From JBMOLC01 sp049324215 (GTDB lineage Bacteria > Patescibacteriota > Microgenomatia > UBA8517), in the NCBI GenBank assembly GCA_049324215.1, contig JBMOLC010000019.1, positions 1-13,993 on the forward strand: a DNA stretch of 13,993 nt, written 5' to 3'. The position numbers were made by a program, and so were the translations under genes. The notes beneath the pieces are model-generated. The model was not told the DNA's origin and searched no databases. It was given only the letters and a program-made list of their open reading frames with translations. How positions within the stretch are numbered: position 1 is the stretch's first letter; the number at the start of each line of letters is the position of its first letter. This document shows, one piece after another, positions 1-6,630 of this stretch.

Positions 1-357
1 GGTTTTAAGATAGTTACTAAAAATATTAAGACAATAAAATCCCGAGGTACTAAGAAAGGTAAGGCAAATTTTGACGTTGAAATTACATTTGATGCGGCTG
101 TTAGGATCGGAGAATACTCAAAGATTATTTTATTTTCTGGAGATTCGGATTTTGCCTATCTCTTGTTCAATCTTAAAAAGAAAGGTATAGTAACTTCAGT
201 CGTTTCAACTAAATGGAGAACGGCAAAGGAGCTTATGCGGGTAGCCGATTTATTCGCGGAGTTGAAAAAGTGTGATTTTGTCAAAAAAAGAGCCCCCTTG
301 CGGGGGCGCTCACGACGATCTTCCGATCGCAAAAGAAGAATAGCAAAAAGGAGGTAG
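1..357 (+). CDS. NYN-domain (LabA/DUF88-like, PIN-fold) putative RNase, C-terminal part
   Basis: The gene is open from the first base of the window, so the start lies upstream, and it ends at TAG 355-357. The visible part (118 residues) carries features of the NYN/PIN-like fold: a KGKANFDVEI stretch (the Asp at 73-75 is a likely metal ligand), then FSGDSDFAYLL (SGDSD at 136-150), then a helix ending in ADLFAEL. NYN proteins are metal-dependent nuclease-like proteins, often RNA-directed; activity here is inferred. After the domain comes a very basic tail of about 22 residues (roughly 285-354) rich in Arg and Lys, which could bind nucleic acid. The DNA encoding the tail contains a GC-rich hairpin. 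The gene is AT-rich (22 of 60 G+C in bases 61-120). hisS follows after only nine bases, with its Shine-Dalgarno inside this gene's last codons. Confidence 0.75.
   Translation, partial: GFKIVTKNIKTIKSRGTKKGKANFDVEITFDAAVRIGEYSKIILFSGDSDFAYLLFNLKKKGIVTSVVSTKWRTAKELMRVADLFAELKKCDFVKKRAPLRGRSRRSSDRKRRIAKRR
283..311 (-). terminator. Candidate minus-strand intrinsic terminator inside the NYN gene tail
   Basis: Read on the minus strand, a GC-rich stem (six G-C pairs, 292-297 with 302-307, loop of four, with possible extra pairing of GAGC with GCTC at the base) is followed directly by seven Ts (complement of A283-289). This is the classic shape of a rho-independent terminator. No minus-strand gene lies upstream of it in this window, and on the plus strand no T-run follows, so its role is unclear. 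It might stop antisense transcription or be chance structure in an Arg/Pro-rich coding tail. Confidence 0.35.
348..354 (+). promoter_or_regulatory. Strong Shine-Dalgarno for hisS
   Basis: AAGGAGG is a near-perfect anti-16S match. It lies 4 bases before an ATG at 359, which opens only a three-codon frame (Met-Ser-Arg, stop TGA 368-370), and 12 bases before the hisS ATG at 367. The stop of the mini-frame overlaps the hisS start as ATGA. Either the site serves hisS with long spacing, or it serves the mini-ORF and hisS is reached by translational coupling. Confidence 0.7.
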
Positions 358-366
358 AATGTCAAG

Positions 367-1242
367 ATGAAAAAGGGGCCGGTTACACCCAAAGGCTTTA
401 GAGATATCGCACCGCTCCTAGCCAAAAAGCGCCGGGAAGTGATAAATAAGATAGCTAACGCGCTCGAGGAGTTCGGATTCGTTCCCTTGGAAACCCCAAC
501 CCTAGAATTCGCCGAAACCCTGCTGGGGAAATACGGCGAAGACGAAAAGCTGATTTACCAATTTACGGACCGGGGCGGAAGACGCCTGGCTTTAAGATTC
601 GACTTAACGGTTCCTCTAGCGCGCTACGTGGCCAATAACTTAGGGGTCGTCGAAAAAGGGCCTTTCCGGCGTTACCAAATCGGCCAAGTTTTCCGCGGGG
701 AAAAACCGCAGGCCGGGAGATTTCGCGAGTTCACCCAGTTTGACTTCGATAGCGTTGGCTCGGCCTCTTTAGAAGAAGACGCCAAGGTAATCGTCGCGAC
801 AATTGCCGCCACGCGCAAACTTGGACTTGACCAAGCCCAGCTGGCCATCAACGACCGAAAAAATTTTGCGGGCTTATCAATTGCAGATATTCGCGCCATC
901 GATAAAATCTACAAAGTTGGCAAGGAGAATGTTAAAAAGGAACTCTTAGAATTTGTGGAAAAGTCAAAACCGACCGACGACTTAAGAAAAATTTTTGCAA
1001 TTCTTGGTCAAACCTATTCTCTCACCGCAGGCAAAGATTTCTTTTTTGACCCCACGCTAGCCCGCGGTCTTGATTACTATACCGGGGTGATCTTTGAATT
1101 CAAACCGACTGGAAAACCCGAAGAGCTGACAATTGGTGGGGGCGGGAGATACGACAACCTTATTGGAATGTTTGCGGGCAGGGAAATTCCTGCTGTCGGA
1201 TTCTCATTTGGTATTGACAGACTTGTTGAGCTAGTTCCCTAA
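367..1242 (+). CDS. hisS: Histidyl-tRNA synthetase, catalytic core only (no anticodon-binding domain)
   Basis: This class II synthetase would charge tRNA-His with histidine using ATP. All catalytic signatures are present: an N-terminal PKGFRDIAP, motif 1 around residues 36-47, motif 2 with FRGEKPQAGRFREF (109-122), the HisA loop RGLDYYTG (233-240, including the catalytic Arg), the glycine-rich GGGGRYDNL (257-265) and motif 3 GFSFGIDRL (278-286). The protein stops five residues after motif 3. It is 291 aa, against roughly 410-430 for ordinary bacterial HisRS, so the C-terminal anticodon-binding domain of about 100 residues is missing. No remnant follows, because the transporter gene starts five bases later. 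The alternative reading, HisZ (regulatory subunit of ATP phosphoribosyltransferase), is less likely: the histidine-specific motifs are intact and no his biosynthesis gene is nearby. The start at ATG 367 fits the usual N-terminus of the family. Confidence 0.88.
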   Translation: MKKGPVTPKGFRDIAPLLAKKRREVINKIANALEEFGFVPLETPTLEFAETLLGKYGEDEKLIYQFTDRGGRRLALRFDLTVPLARYVANNLGVVEKGPFRRYQIGQVFRGEKPQAGRFREFTQFDFDSVGSASLEEDAKVIVATIAATRKLGLDQAQLAINDRKNFAGLSIADIRAIDKIYKVGKENVKKELLEFVEKSKPTDDLRKIFAILGQTYSLTAGKDFFFDPTLARGLDYYTGVIFEFKPTGKPEELTIGGGGRYDNLIGMFAGREIPAVGFSFGIDRLVELVP

Positions 1243-1246
1243 AGAA

Positions 1247-2158
1247 ATGAACCCCTACCGCCTGCACGCATACTCTCTCCTTTTGGCAGTCTCCGTTATT
1301 TGGGGAGTCGCGGGCGTAGTCATCAAATATACGCTGGGGGCTTTTCCTCCGCTCACTTTTCTCACCTATCGCTTCGCAATTGCCAGCTTGGCGGCGGTAC
1401 TCACCTTCTTAAGCGTCGGCTTTAAAATACCCAAAGACAAAAAGGGCCTTTTGACCTCCGGACTGTATGGCTTTCTCACCTCGACGGTTGCCCTCGGACT
1501 TTTATTTTTCGGGACCGACGAAACTACCGCCATTGACGCGACTCTAATTTCGGCGACTGCCCCCATTGGCGTTGCGGCGGCGGGGGCAATCTTTCTGGGG
1601 GAGCACATCACCAAAAGGGAGAAGGTGGGAATTAGCATCGCTTTTTTGGGAACGCTAGTCACAATCTTGGAACCCCTCGTTAGAAATGGTGCTTCTCTTG
1701 CCGGGCTGGGTGGAAACCTGCTGGTTTTTGCCTCGGTCATTGTCGGAGCGGCCACAGCGGTCATGGCCAAAGTTCTTTTAAGGCAGGGTGTTACTCCCCT
1801 CTTTGCAACCAGCGTCTCTTTCATTGTGGGTTTTCTAACAACAGCTCCCGTCGCCTTTACCCTCGAAAAACCCGCTAACATGATTGCGCTTCTGGGCGCC
1901 ACCCCCCTCCCCTACCACTTAGGAGTTTTTTATATGGCCTTTATATCGGGGTCCCTGGCGTATACGCTCTGGCATAAAGCCCAAAAAACAATCGAAATCG
2001 GAGAGGTGGGGCTTTTTGCCTATCTCTACCCGGTCTTTGGTACTCCCTTAGCCGTTTTCTGGCTCAAAGAAAAAATAACTCCTCCTTTTATCGTCGGAGC
2101 GGCCATTATCACCCTCGGCGTGGCCGTTGCCGAATACAAGAAAAGAAGATATAATTGA
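1247..2158 (+). CDS. EamA/DMT-family transporter (10 predicted TM segments)
   Basis: This is a 303-residue, strongly hydrophobic protein with two EamA-type halves of about 140 residues. The first begins near residue 8 (LLLAVSVIWGVAGVVIKY, the usual 'W...F/V.K' opening) and the second near residue 155. Each half is about five membrane segments, typical of drug/metabolite transporters of the inner membrane. The end is positive (YKKRR), consistent with a cytoplasmic C-terminus. The substrate cannot be told; relatives export amino acids, nucleotides or drugs. The gene starts five bases after the hisS stop, and its TGA (2156-2158) overlaps a possible TTG start of rpmE, so it sits inside a plus-strand operon of translation genes. 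No clear Shine-Dalgarno is visible. Confidence 0.85.
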   Translation: MNPYRLHAYSLLLAVSVIWGVAGVVIKYTLGAFPPLTFLTYRFAIASLAAVLTFLSVGFKIPKDKKGLLTSGLYGFLTSTVALGLLFFGTDETTAIDATLISATAPIGVAAAGAIFLGEHITKREKVGISIAFLGTLVTILEPLVRNGASLAGLGGNLLVFASVIVGAATAVMAKVLLRQGVTPLFATSVSFIVGFLTTAPVAFTLEKPANMIALLGATPLPYHLGVFYMAFISGSLAYTLWHKAQKTIEIGEVGLFAYLYPVFGTPLAVFWLKEKITPPFIVGAAIITLGVAVAEYKKRRYN

Positions 2159-2163
2159 CCTTT

Positions 2164-2475
2164 GTGAAAGCGCAAATCCATCCGACCTGGTATCCCGAGG
2201 CAAAAGTTACCTGTGCTTGCGGTAACACATTTACCGTCGGGGCAACCGTTCCCGAAATTAAGGTCGAAGTCTGCTACAACTGTCACCCCTTTTATACGGG
2301 ACAGATGAAATACGTCGACACTGCGGGGAGAGTCGAGGCCTTTAGGGTCCGGCAGGCGAGAGGCTCCTTGCGCCGCGTTTCCAAATCAGAAAAAAGAAGG
2401 CTTAAGAAACTCAAGAAAATCCAGGAAGAATTGGAAAGACCCGAGACACTAACGACACTTCGAAAAAGTAGCTAA
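2164..2475 (+). CDS. rpmE: Ribosomal protein bL31 with a basic C-terminal extension
   Basis: This is a large-subunit ribosomal protein of the zinc-binding (C+) bL31 type. The core reads KAQIHPTW, then CACGNTF and CYNCHPFYTG, giving the four zinc-ligand cysteines, then VDTAGRVEAF. GTG 2164 is preferred as the start because it yields the family N-terminus M-K-x-x-I-H-P. A TTG at 2155 in the same frame, overlapping the transporter stop, would add three residues and has a weak GAAGA about five bases upstream. The protein is about 103 aa, against about 70 for typical bL31. The extra 35-40 residues after the core are Lys/Arg/Glu-rich and predicted helical (KRRLKKLKKIQEELE region). It is followed after seven bases by prfA; the rpmE-prfA order is common in bacteria. 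Confidence 0.9.
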   Translation: MKAQIHPTWYPEAKVTCACGNTFTVGATVPEIKVEVCYNCHPFYTGQMKYVDTAGRVEAFRVRQARGSLRRVSKSEKRRLKKLKKIQEELERPETLTTLRKSS

Positions 2476-2482
2476 CTCCCTA

Positions 2483-3187
2483 ATGGACAATAAAGAGAAC
2501 CAAAACGTCTATTTAGAAATTCGTGGCGCAACCGGAGGGGACGAAGCCAAAATTTGGGCTGACGATTTGACCAGAATGTACTTAAGATATGCCGCCCGAC
2601 GCGGCTGGAGGGTAAACTTTGTTGACGAGAACACCCTTGTTATTTCCGGTTACGCTGTCTTCGACGCCTTAAAGAACGAGGCGGGAGTACATCGGGTGCA
2701 AAGAATACCGTCAACTGAAAGACGCGGCAGGATTCATACTTCAACGGCCACAGTAGCAGTCTTACCCGAAATTAAAGAGGGGGGAATTGAAATCAATCCC
2801 AACGATATTGAGACGCAGTTTTTTCGCGCCAGCTCCCAGGGAGGACAAAATGTGCAAAAGGTTTCAACCGCGGTCAGACTTATTCATAAACCTACAGGGA
2901 TAACCGTCTCTGCCCAAAGGGAACGCTTCCAAGAGCAGAACAGAAAAATAGCGATGGACCTCCTTCGGGCCAAGCTCTGGGAGAGTGCTGAAGAGGAAAA
3001 ATTAAGAACCATTGCCGGGTACCGCTCTGTCATTGGCCGCGGCATGCGGGCTGAAAAGATAAGAACTTATAACTTCCCCCAAGACAGAGTCACCGACCAC
3101 CGAGTTAAAAAATCCTGGGGAAATTTAGAAAGTATCATGGACGGAGAACTTGCGAAAATAATTGCCTTGACTCAAACTCTCAACTAG
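2483..3187 (+). CDS. prfA: Peptide chain release factor 1 lacking domain 1
   Basis: This is a class I release factor that reads UAA/UAG and triggers peptide release on the ribosome. The RF1 identity rests on VEIRAGTGGDEA-like LEIRGATGGDEA (residues 11-22), the stop-codon tripeptide PxT as PST (76-78, where RF2 has SPF), GRIHTSTATVAVLPE, the catalytic GGQ (120-122) and the end motif IRTYNFPQDRVTDHR. At 234 aa it is about 120 residues shorter than usual. The whole N-terminal domain 1 (stalk-base and RF3 contacts) is absent, and the strand between WRV and HRVQR in domain 2 is also shortened. The residues before GGQ are unusual: SSQ-GGQ-NVQK instead of SGA-GGQ-HVN. The upstream in-frame sequence is open for only ten codons to TAA 2450-2452 and has no ATG/GTG/TTG, so ATG 2483 is the only plausible start. 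No Shine-Dalgarno is visible. Confidence 0.88.
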   Translation: MDNKENQNVYLEIRGATGGDEAKIWADDLTRMYLRYAARRGWRVNFVDENTLVISGYAVFDALKNEAGVHRVQRIPSTERRGRIHTSTATVAVLPEIKEGGIEINPNDIETQFFRASSQGGQNVQKVSTAVRLIHKPTGITVSAQRERFQEQNRKIAMDLLRAKLWESAEEEKLRTIAGYRSVIGRGMRAEKIRTYNFPQDRVTDHRVKKSWGNLESIMDGELAKIIALTQTLN

Positions 3188-3188
3188 C

Positions 3189-4334
3189 TTACGGGTTAAA
3201 TTCTGAAAGGGTGACTTCAAGCTTTATCGTCTCCCCGTCCCTCCAGATTTCTAGCTCGACAGAATCACCCGGAAATTTCTTCTTGATGACATCCGCCAGG
3301 GTACTGTCTGCATTCAACTCTTGTCCGTCGAACTTAACGATGATGTCTCCCACTTCGATTCCCGCCCCCTCCGCAGGAGAGCCTGCGATGACGTCAACCA
3401 CATAAGCGCCTTGGGGGACGTTATTTAGAATTGCGGTCTCTTTGCTTATCATCTGATACTGGATCCCAAGGTAGGGTTTGGCGGGGAACTTTCCGGACAC
3501 CTTAAATGTATTCAGGGCTTCTTTGACAATATTGATGGGAATGGCAAAACCGATATTCTGAGCCCCTTGGGCGAGGGCGACATTAACCCCAATTACCTGA
3601 CCGGCAGAGTTGAGAAGCGGCCCGCCCGAATTGCCGGGATTGATGGCGGCATCTGTTTGAATGACGTCATCGAGCCGCTCGACATAACCTTCATAAACGC
3701 TTCCGGCAGTTATTCCCCGTCCCAACCCCGAGATAACCCCGGTAGTAACCGTATGTCTAAATTCGCCAAGGGCGGTGCCGATGGCAATGACGAATTGCCC
3801 CACTTTGAGATTGCCCGAGTCTCCTAATTCAACTGGTGCCAGTGCCCCGGCGTCAATTTTTAAGATTGCGATGTCGTTTGCCGGATCCCGATTTATTTCT
3901 TTAACACTAAATTCTTGGTTATCCTTGGTGACTACCTTGTATTTTGCATCGGGAGTTGCCACAACGTGTTTGTTGGTGACAATCAGCCCCTCCGAGGAAA
4001 CAATAAATCCGCTGCCAATATCTTGGGGCTCTCCCCCTTCTATTCTTTGGCTAAATCCGCCGAAGGGAGAAAACTGCAGGATTCTTCTTTTGGGGGTCTC
4101 GACCGAAACCGTAACCACCGAGGGGGACACCCTTTCAGCAACCTCAATGACAACCGATTCCTCGGTCAAAATTTTTTGGTCGACCCTGAAACCCCCGCTG
4201 GAACGGGGAAATAGTTTATCGAGCGGCCTAAAACCCCAGAGTCTGTCGGCCAGAGCTCCTCCAGCAATCGAGACAGTCAGAATTATCAAGACCGCAAGTC
4301 CTATCAGTAATTTTCTGCTACTGACCTTTTTCAT
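3189..4334 (-). CDS. htrA: HtrA/DegP-family serine protease with one PDZ domain, membrane-anchored
   Basis: This is an envelope quality-control protease (family S1C). An N-terminal hydrophobic segment (about residues 9-29) after a short basic stretch acts as signal anchor and places the enzyme outside the membrane. The trypsin-like domain (about 60-275) has the full triad: His123 in TNKHVV, Asp154 in DPANDIAIL and Ser236 in GNSGGPLL. One C-terminal PDZ domain (about 286-378) starts with PYLGIQ. Its length of 381 aa is normal for a single-PDZ HtrA. The ATG at 4332-4334 lies inside the end of ctpA (17-base overlap), so the two proteases should be translationally coupled and co-expressed. The stop is one base from the prfA stop on the other strand. 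Confidence 0.93.
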   Translation of the reverse strand: MKKVSSRKLLIGLAVLIILTVSIAGGALADRLWGFRPLDKLFPRSSGGFRVDQKILTEESVVIEVAERVSPSVVTVSVETPKRRILQFSPFGGFSQRIEGGEPQDIGSGFIVSSEGLIVTNKHVVATPDAKYKVVTKDNQEFSVKEINRDPANDIAILKIDAGALAPVELGDSGNLKVGQFVIAIGTALGEFRHTVTTGVISGLGRGITAGSVYEGYVERLDDVIQTDAAINPGNSGGPLLNSAGQVIGVNVALAQGAQNIGFAIPINIVKEALNTFKVSGKFPAKPYLGIQYQMISKETAILNNVPQGAYVVDVIAGSPAEGAGIEVGDIIVKFDGQELNADSTLADVIKKKFPGDSVELEIWRDGETIKLEVTLSEFNP

Positions 4335-5586
4335 TTTCCAGAACCTCTATCGCCTTCTCTAGCTGCTCGTCTTGTCTGGTATCAGGGTTATCTTCGATTT
4401 TAATATCTGGCTCAAGTCCTTTCTCGTTGACCCAGTATCCCGAAGGGGTCAGCCATCTAGCAACGGTGATGTGCAATCCACTCCCTCCCTTAAGTTGTAA
4501 TGGCTCCTGGATTGTCCCCTTACCGAAGGTCTTGTCTCCAATCAAAAGAACCTGCTTTGCATCCCTGAGAGCCCCGGCCAGAATTTCCGAGGCCGATGCA
4601 CTACCTCCGTCAATCAGAATGGCGACGGGGGTATTAGTGAGAAGTCCAATCCTCTCGACCTGATATTCGTTTTTGCTGCCATCGCTTCTCTCCTCGGTTA
4701 CCACCACCGACCCGACCTTTAAAAATTCAGAGGCAACGTCAACGGCTCCCTGCAGGTAGCCGCCGGGGTTAGACCTTAAGTCTAAAATGACGGCTCTGAC
4801 CTCTGGCTTTTTGAGAATCTCTTTGACCGTTTTGTCCCACTCGTTGCCGGTTTCTCCCCCAAATTTCAAGACTCTTAAGTGGACAATGCCGTTTCCCTCA
4901 CCGACGTAGCTGACGATTAGCGAGGGTATTTCGAGTTTCTCTCTGACCAGAGTCACGACGATGGGGTTCTCCTCTCCTTCTCTTAAGAGGGTCAGCGTGA
5001 CCTTGGTTCCGGCTCTGCCTCTAATTATCTGGACTGCCTCGGGTAGGGAAATTCCGACCGTTCCGCGATCAACTCCCTTGCCTTCATCCTTGATGCTAAT
5101 GATGAAGTCCCCTGCTTTAACTCCAGCTTTTTCTGCCGGAGAGCCGGCTAGAGGTGCAATTACCGATAACTGCGTTCCTCTAAAGCCGATTTGGATTCCC
5201 ACCCCCTCAAAAGAGCCGTTTAAATCCTCCTGAATGACTTTATTTTCGCTGGGCGGTAAGAAAACGGTGTAGGGGTCCCCCAAAGAGGAAACCATGCCTT
5301 CGATTGCCCCGTAAACCATCTGAGCAGGATTTAGCTTAGTCTTGTCAAAATATTTTGCCGAGAGGGTATCCCAAACGTTCCAAAAAAGGGAGAAGTCGAG
5401 CTCGCTTTTATCAATCGGCGCTTGTCTATCGATGGTGACTTTGGGGAACTTTTTGGCGTTGACTCGATAGCCTTGGACGCCAAGATAGTAGCCGCCAGCA
5501 AAAATTAAAACCGCCAGGACGAAAGCAACAAGAAGTTTTCTGAGCGCAAAGAGGTTAACTTTGGGTAGGAAAGACCAGAATTTCAT
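4318..5586 (-). CDS. ctpA: C-terminal processing peptidase (S41, CtpA/Prc-like)
   Basis: This periplasm-facing or extracytoplasmic Ser/Lys protease cuts proteins near their C-termini. A single N-terminal membrane segment (about residues 16-38) precedes a helical region. A PDZ domain follows (about 122-213, FEGVGIQIG then AGSPAEKAGVKAGD), then the S41 catalytic core. The likely nucleophile is Ser331 in GGSASASE, with the general base Lys356 in FGKGTIQ; the 25-residue spacing matches characterised CtpA enzymes. Its 422 aa is a usual length. It forms a two-gene protease pair with htrA (17-base overlap). It lies nine bases after rpsR, and a TAAAAT box overlapping the rpsR stop may give it its own promoter. 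The start at 5584-5586 has no Shine-Dalgarno. Confidence 0.93.
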   Translation of the reverse strand: MKFWSFLPKVNLFALRKLLVAFVLAVLIFAGGYYLGVQGYRVNAKKFPKVTIDRQAPIDKSELDFSLFWNVWDTLSAKYFDKTKLNPAQMVYGAIEGMVSSLGDPYTVFLPPSENKVIQEDLNGSFEGVGIQIGFRGTQLSVIAPLAGSPAEKAGVKAGDFIISIKDEGKGVDRGTVGISLPEAVQIIRGRAGTKVTLTLLREGEENPIVVTLVREKLEIPSLIVSYVGEGNGIVHLRVLKFGGETGNEWDKTVKEILKKPEVRAVILDLRSNPGGYLQGAVDVASEFLKVGSVVVTEERSDGSKNEYQVERIGLLTNTPVAILIDGGSASASEILAGALRDAKQVLLIGDKTFGKGTIQEPLQLKGGSGLHITVARWLTPSGYWVNEKGLEPDIKIEDNPDTRQDEQLEKAIEVLENEKGQ

Positions 5587-5592
5587 ATCACT

Positions 5593-5598
5593 ATTTTA
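5593..5598 (-). promoter_or_regulatory. Possible -10 box for ctpA (leaderless)
   Basis: TAAAAT on the minus strand matches TATAAT at five of six positions. It lies six bases before the ctpA ATG, and its first three bases are the rpsR stop codon. No Shine-Dalgarno lies between box and start. It fits the pattern seen before rpsF, ychF and cysS but lacks the upstream TGn, so it is the weakest of the set. Confidence 0.35.
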
Positions 5599-5820
5599 GA
5601 GGCCACCGCTAAACGGGAGAAGGGCCAAATGTCTTGCTCTTTTGATGCTAACGGTCAGTCTTCTTTGGTGTTTAGCACACAGCCCACTGCGGCTCTTGGG
5701 AACAATCTTGGCCCTGTCGGTCATATATTTTGTCAGTTCCCCAGGATTTTTGTAATCCGGGTCTGACCGACCTCGACAAAAGGGGCAATTGACCGCAACT
5801 GGTCTTAACTTAGTTTGCAC
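5596..5820 (-). CDS. rpsR: Ribosomal protein bS18
   Basis: This small-subunit protein forms a heterodimer with bS6 on the platform of the 30S subunit. The family signatures are clear: CPFC (Cys12, Cys15), DYKN, KYMTDRAKI, CAKHQRRL (Cys48, His51) and the near-invariant IKRARHLALLPF near the end. The CxxC...CxxH arrangement suggests a zinc-binding version. Its 74 residues are a normal length. The start codon is GTG (5818-5820), eleven bases after the ssb stop, with a weak AGAAG upstream. It is the third gene of the conserved rpsF-ssb-rpsR operon. Confidence 0.95.
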   Translation of the reverse strand: MQTKLRPVAVNCPFCRGRSDPDYKNPGELTKYMTDRAKIVPKSRSGLCAKHQRRLTVSIKRARHLALLPFSGGL

Positions 5821-5831
5821 TCGTCTTCTTT

Positions 5832-6326
5832 TCAGAATGGTATCTCCTCTTCTTCCTCTTCTTTTTTCGTCTCTTTCTTATTTTTCTTTGGCTTTTCTCC
5901 TTTGATTTCTTCCTTCACCAGAACCTCCGCGGGGGCAACTTCGGGGACTACCTCTTCGGGTATCTCAAACTCCCCTCCCCCAGGGGCTTCCCGTCTTGAA
6001 TCCAAAATAATCATGTCGTTAATGACAATTTCGGTTGAAGTTCGCTGGGCTCCGTCTTGAGCGGTCCAAGTTCTTGTTTGCAGCCTGCCCTCGACATAAA
6101 CCTTGCGACCTTTGGTTAGAAGCTGGGAACAAATCTCGGCCAGTTTATTCCAGGCAACGATCCGATGAAATTCTGTTTCCTCTTTCTTTTCCCCGCCCTC
6201 GGTCGTCCACTGGCGATTTGTGGCAACGCCAAAGGTACAAACCGCTGTTCCTTGGGGGGTATATCTTAGCTCCGGGTCCCGGGTTAAATTACCGATTAAA
6301 ACAACTTTGTTTAAACTTCGTGCCAT
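5832..6326 (-). CDS. ssb: Single-stranded DNA-binding protein
   Basis: SSB protects single-stranded DNA and recruits repair and replication proteins. The N-terminal OB fold (about residues 1-110) begins SLNKVVLIGNLTRDPELRYTPQG and includes the FHRIVAWNKLAEI and KGRKVYVEGRLQTRTW strands typical of bacterial SSB. A short linker rich in Pro, Glu and Lys leads to a strongly acidic end, with six Glu followed by IPF. This is the partner-binding tip equivalent to DDDIPF. Its 164 aa length is usual. The ATG shares one base with the rpsF stop (TAATG), so it is probably translated by coupling. Confidence 0.96.
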   Translation of the reverse strand: MARSLNKVVLIGNLTRDPELRYTPQGTAVCTFGVATNRQWTTEGGEKKEETEFHRIVAWNKLAEICSQLLTKGRKVYVEGRLQTRTWTAQDGAQRTSTEIVINDMIILDSRREAPGGGEFEIPEEVVPEVAPAEVLVKEEIKGEKPKKNKKETKKEEEEEEIPF

Positions 6327-6613
6327 TACTTATTTGCCTTAACCATTAAGTATCTAACTATATCCTCATTTGCCCTTAATTTGGCGAGTAAGCCCTTAAC
6401 CGCATCCGTCTCTAATTCTAAGGGAAAATGCAAATAAACGCCAGATGTGCTTTTAGCAATTGGGTAAGCCAGGTCCTTCGTCCCCCAATCGTCAAGCTTC
6501 CCGACTTTTCCTCTGGAGATGGCAACGACTTTGGCAATAAGTTCCGCAACCGATTTCTTTTTTGTAGACGATGCCTTTCCGTCCAAAATTACGGTCAATT
6601 CGTATTTTTGCAT
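6326..6613 (-). CDS. rpsF: Ribosomal protein bS6
   Basis: This 30S platform protein pairs with bS18. The 95-residue sequence has the bS6 fold order: YELTVILDG first strand, a helix with AELIAKVV, then KLDDWGTKDLAYPIAKSTSGVYLHFPLE (the L/W..R/KDLAYPI signature) and a last helix with a VRYLMVK strand. It is slightly shorter than typical and lacks the acidic tail found in some species. It heads the rpsF-ssb-rpsR operon. A good extended -10 element ends eight bases before its ATG, with pyrimidines and no Shine-Dalgarno in between, so its mRNA is predicted to be leaderless. Confidence 0.94.
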   Translation of the reverse strand: MQKYELTVILDGKASSTKKKSVAELIAKVVAISRGKVGKLDDWGTKDLAYPIAKSTSGVYLHFPLELETDAVKGLLAKLRANEDIVRYLMVKANK

Positions 6614-6621
6614 GAGAGGAA

Positions 6622-6630
6622 ATTATATCA
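6622..6630 (-). promoter_or_regulatory. Extended -10 promoter of the rpsF operon, overlapping the ychF stop
   Basis: The minus strand reads TGATATAAT, a perfect TATAAT with the extended TGn. Its first three bases are the TGA stop of ychF. The hexamer ends eight bases before the rpsF ATG, so transcription should begin at or within a base or two of the start codon. Confidence 0.6.

Noticed and set aside
672..899. Open frames antisense to hisS, and similar ones antisense to the transporter (1366-1902), htrA (3775-4362), ctpA and cysS (12878-13585)
   Set aside because: They lie wholly inside genes with clear family motifs, have low-complexity Ser/Pro/Arg composition and lack start signals; they are shadows of the real coding strand.
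367..1242. HisZ (ATP-PRT regulatory subunit) as the identity of the short HisRS
   Set aside because: RGLDYYTG and GGGGRYDNL, needed for histidine recognition, are intact and no histidine biosynthesis gene is nearby.
2483..3187. PrfH or ArfB-type rescue factor instead of RF1
   Set aside because: The stop-codon reading tripeptide PST, the GRIHTSTATVAVLPE block and the IRTYNFPQ end are RF1 features; rescue factors lack the codon-recognition domain.
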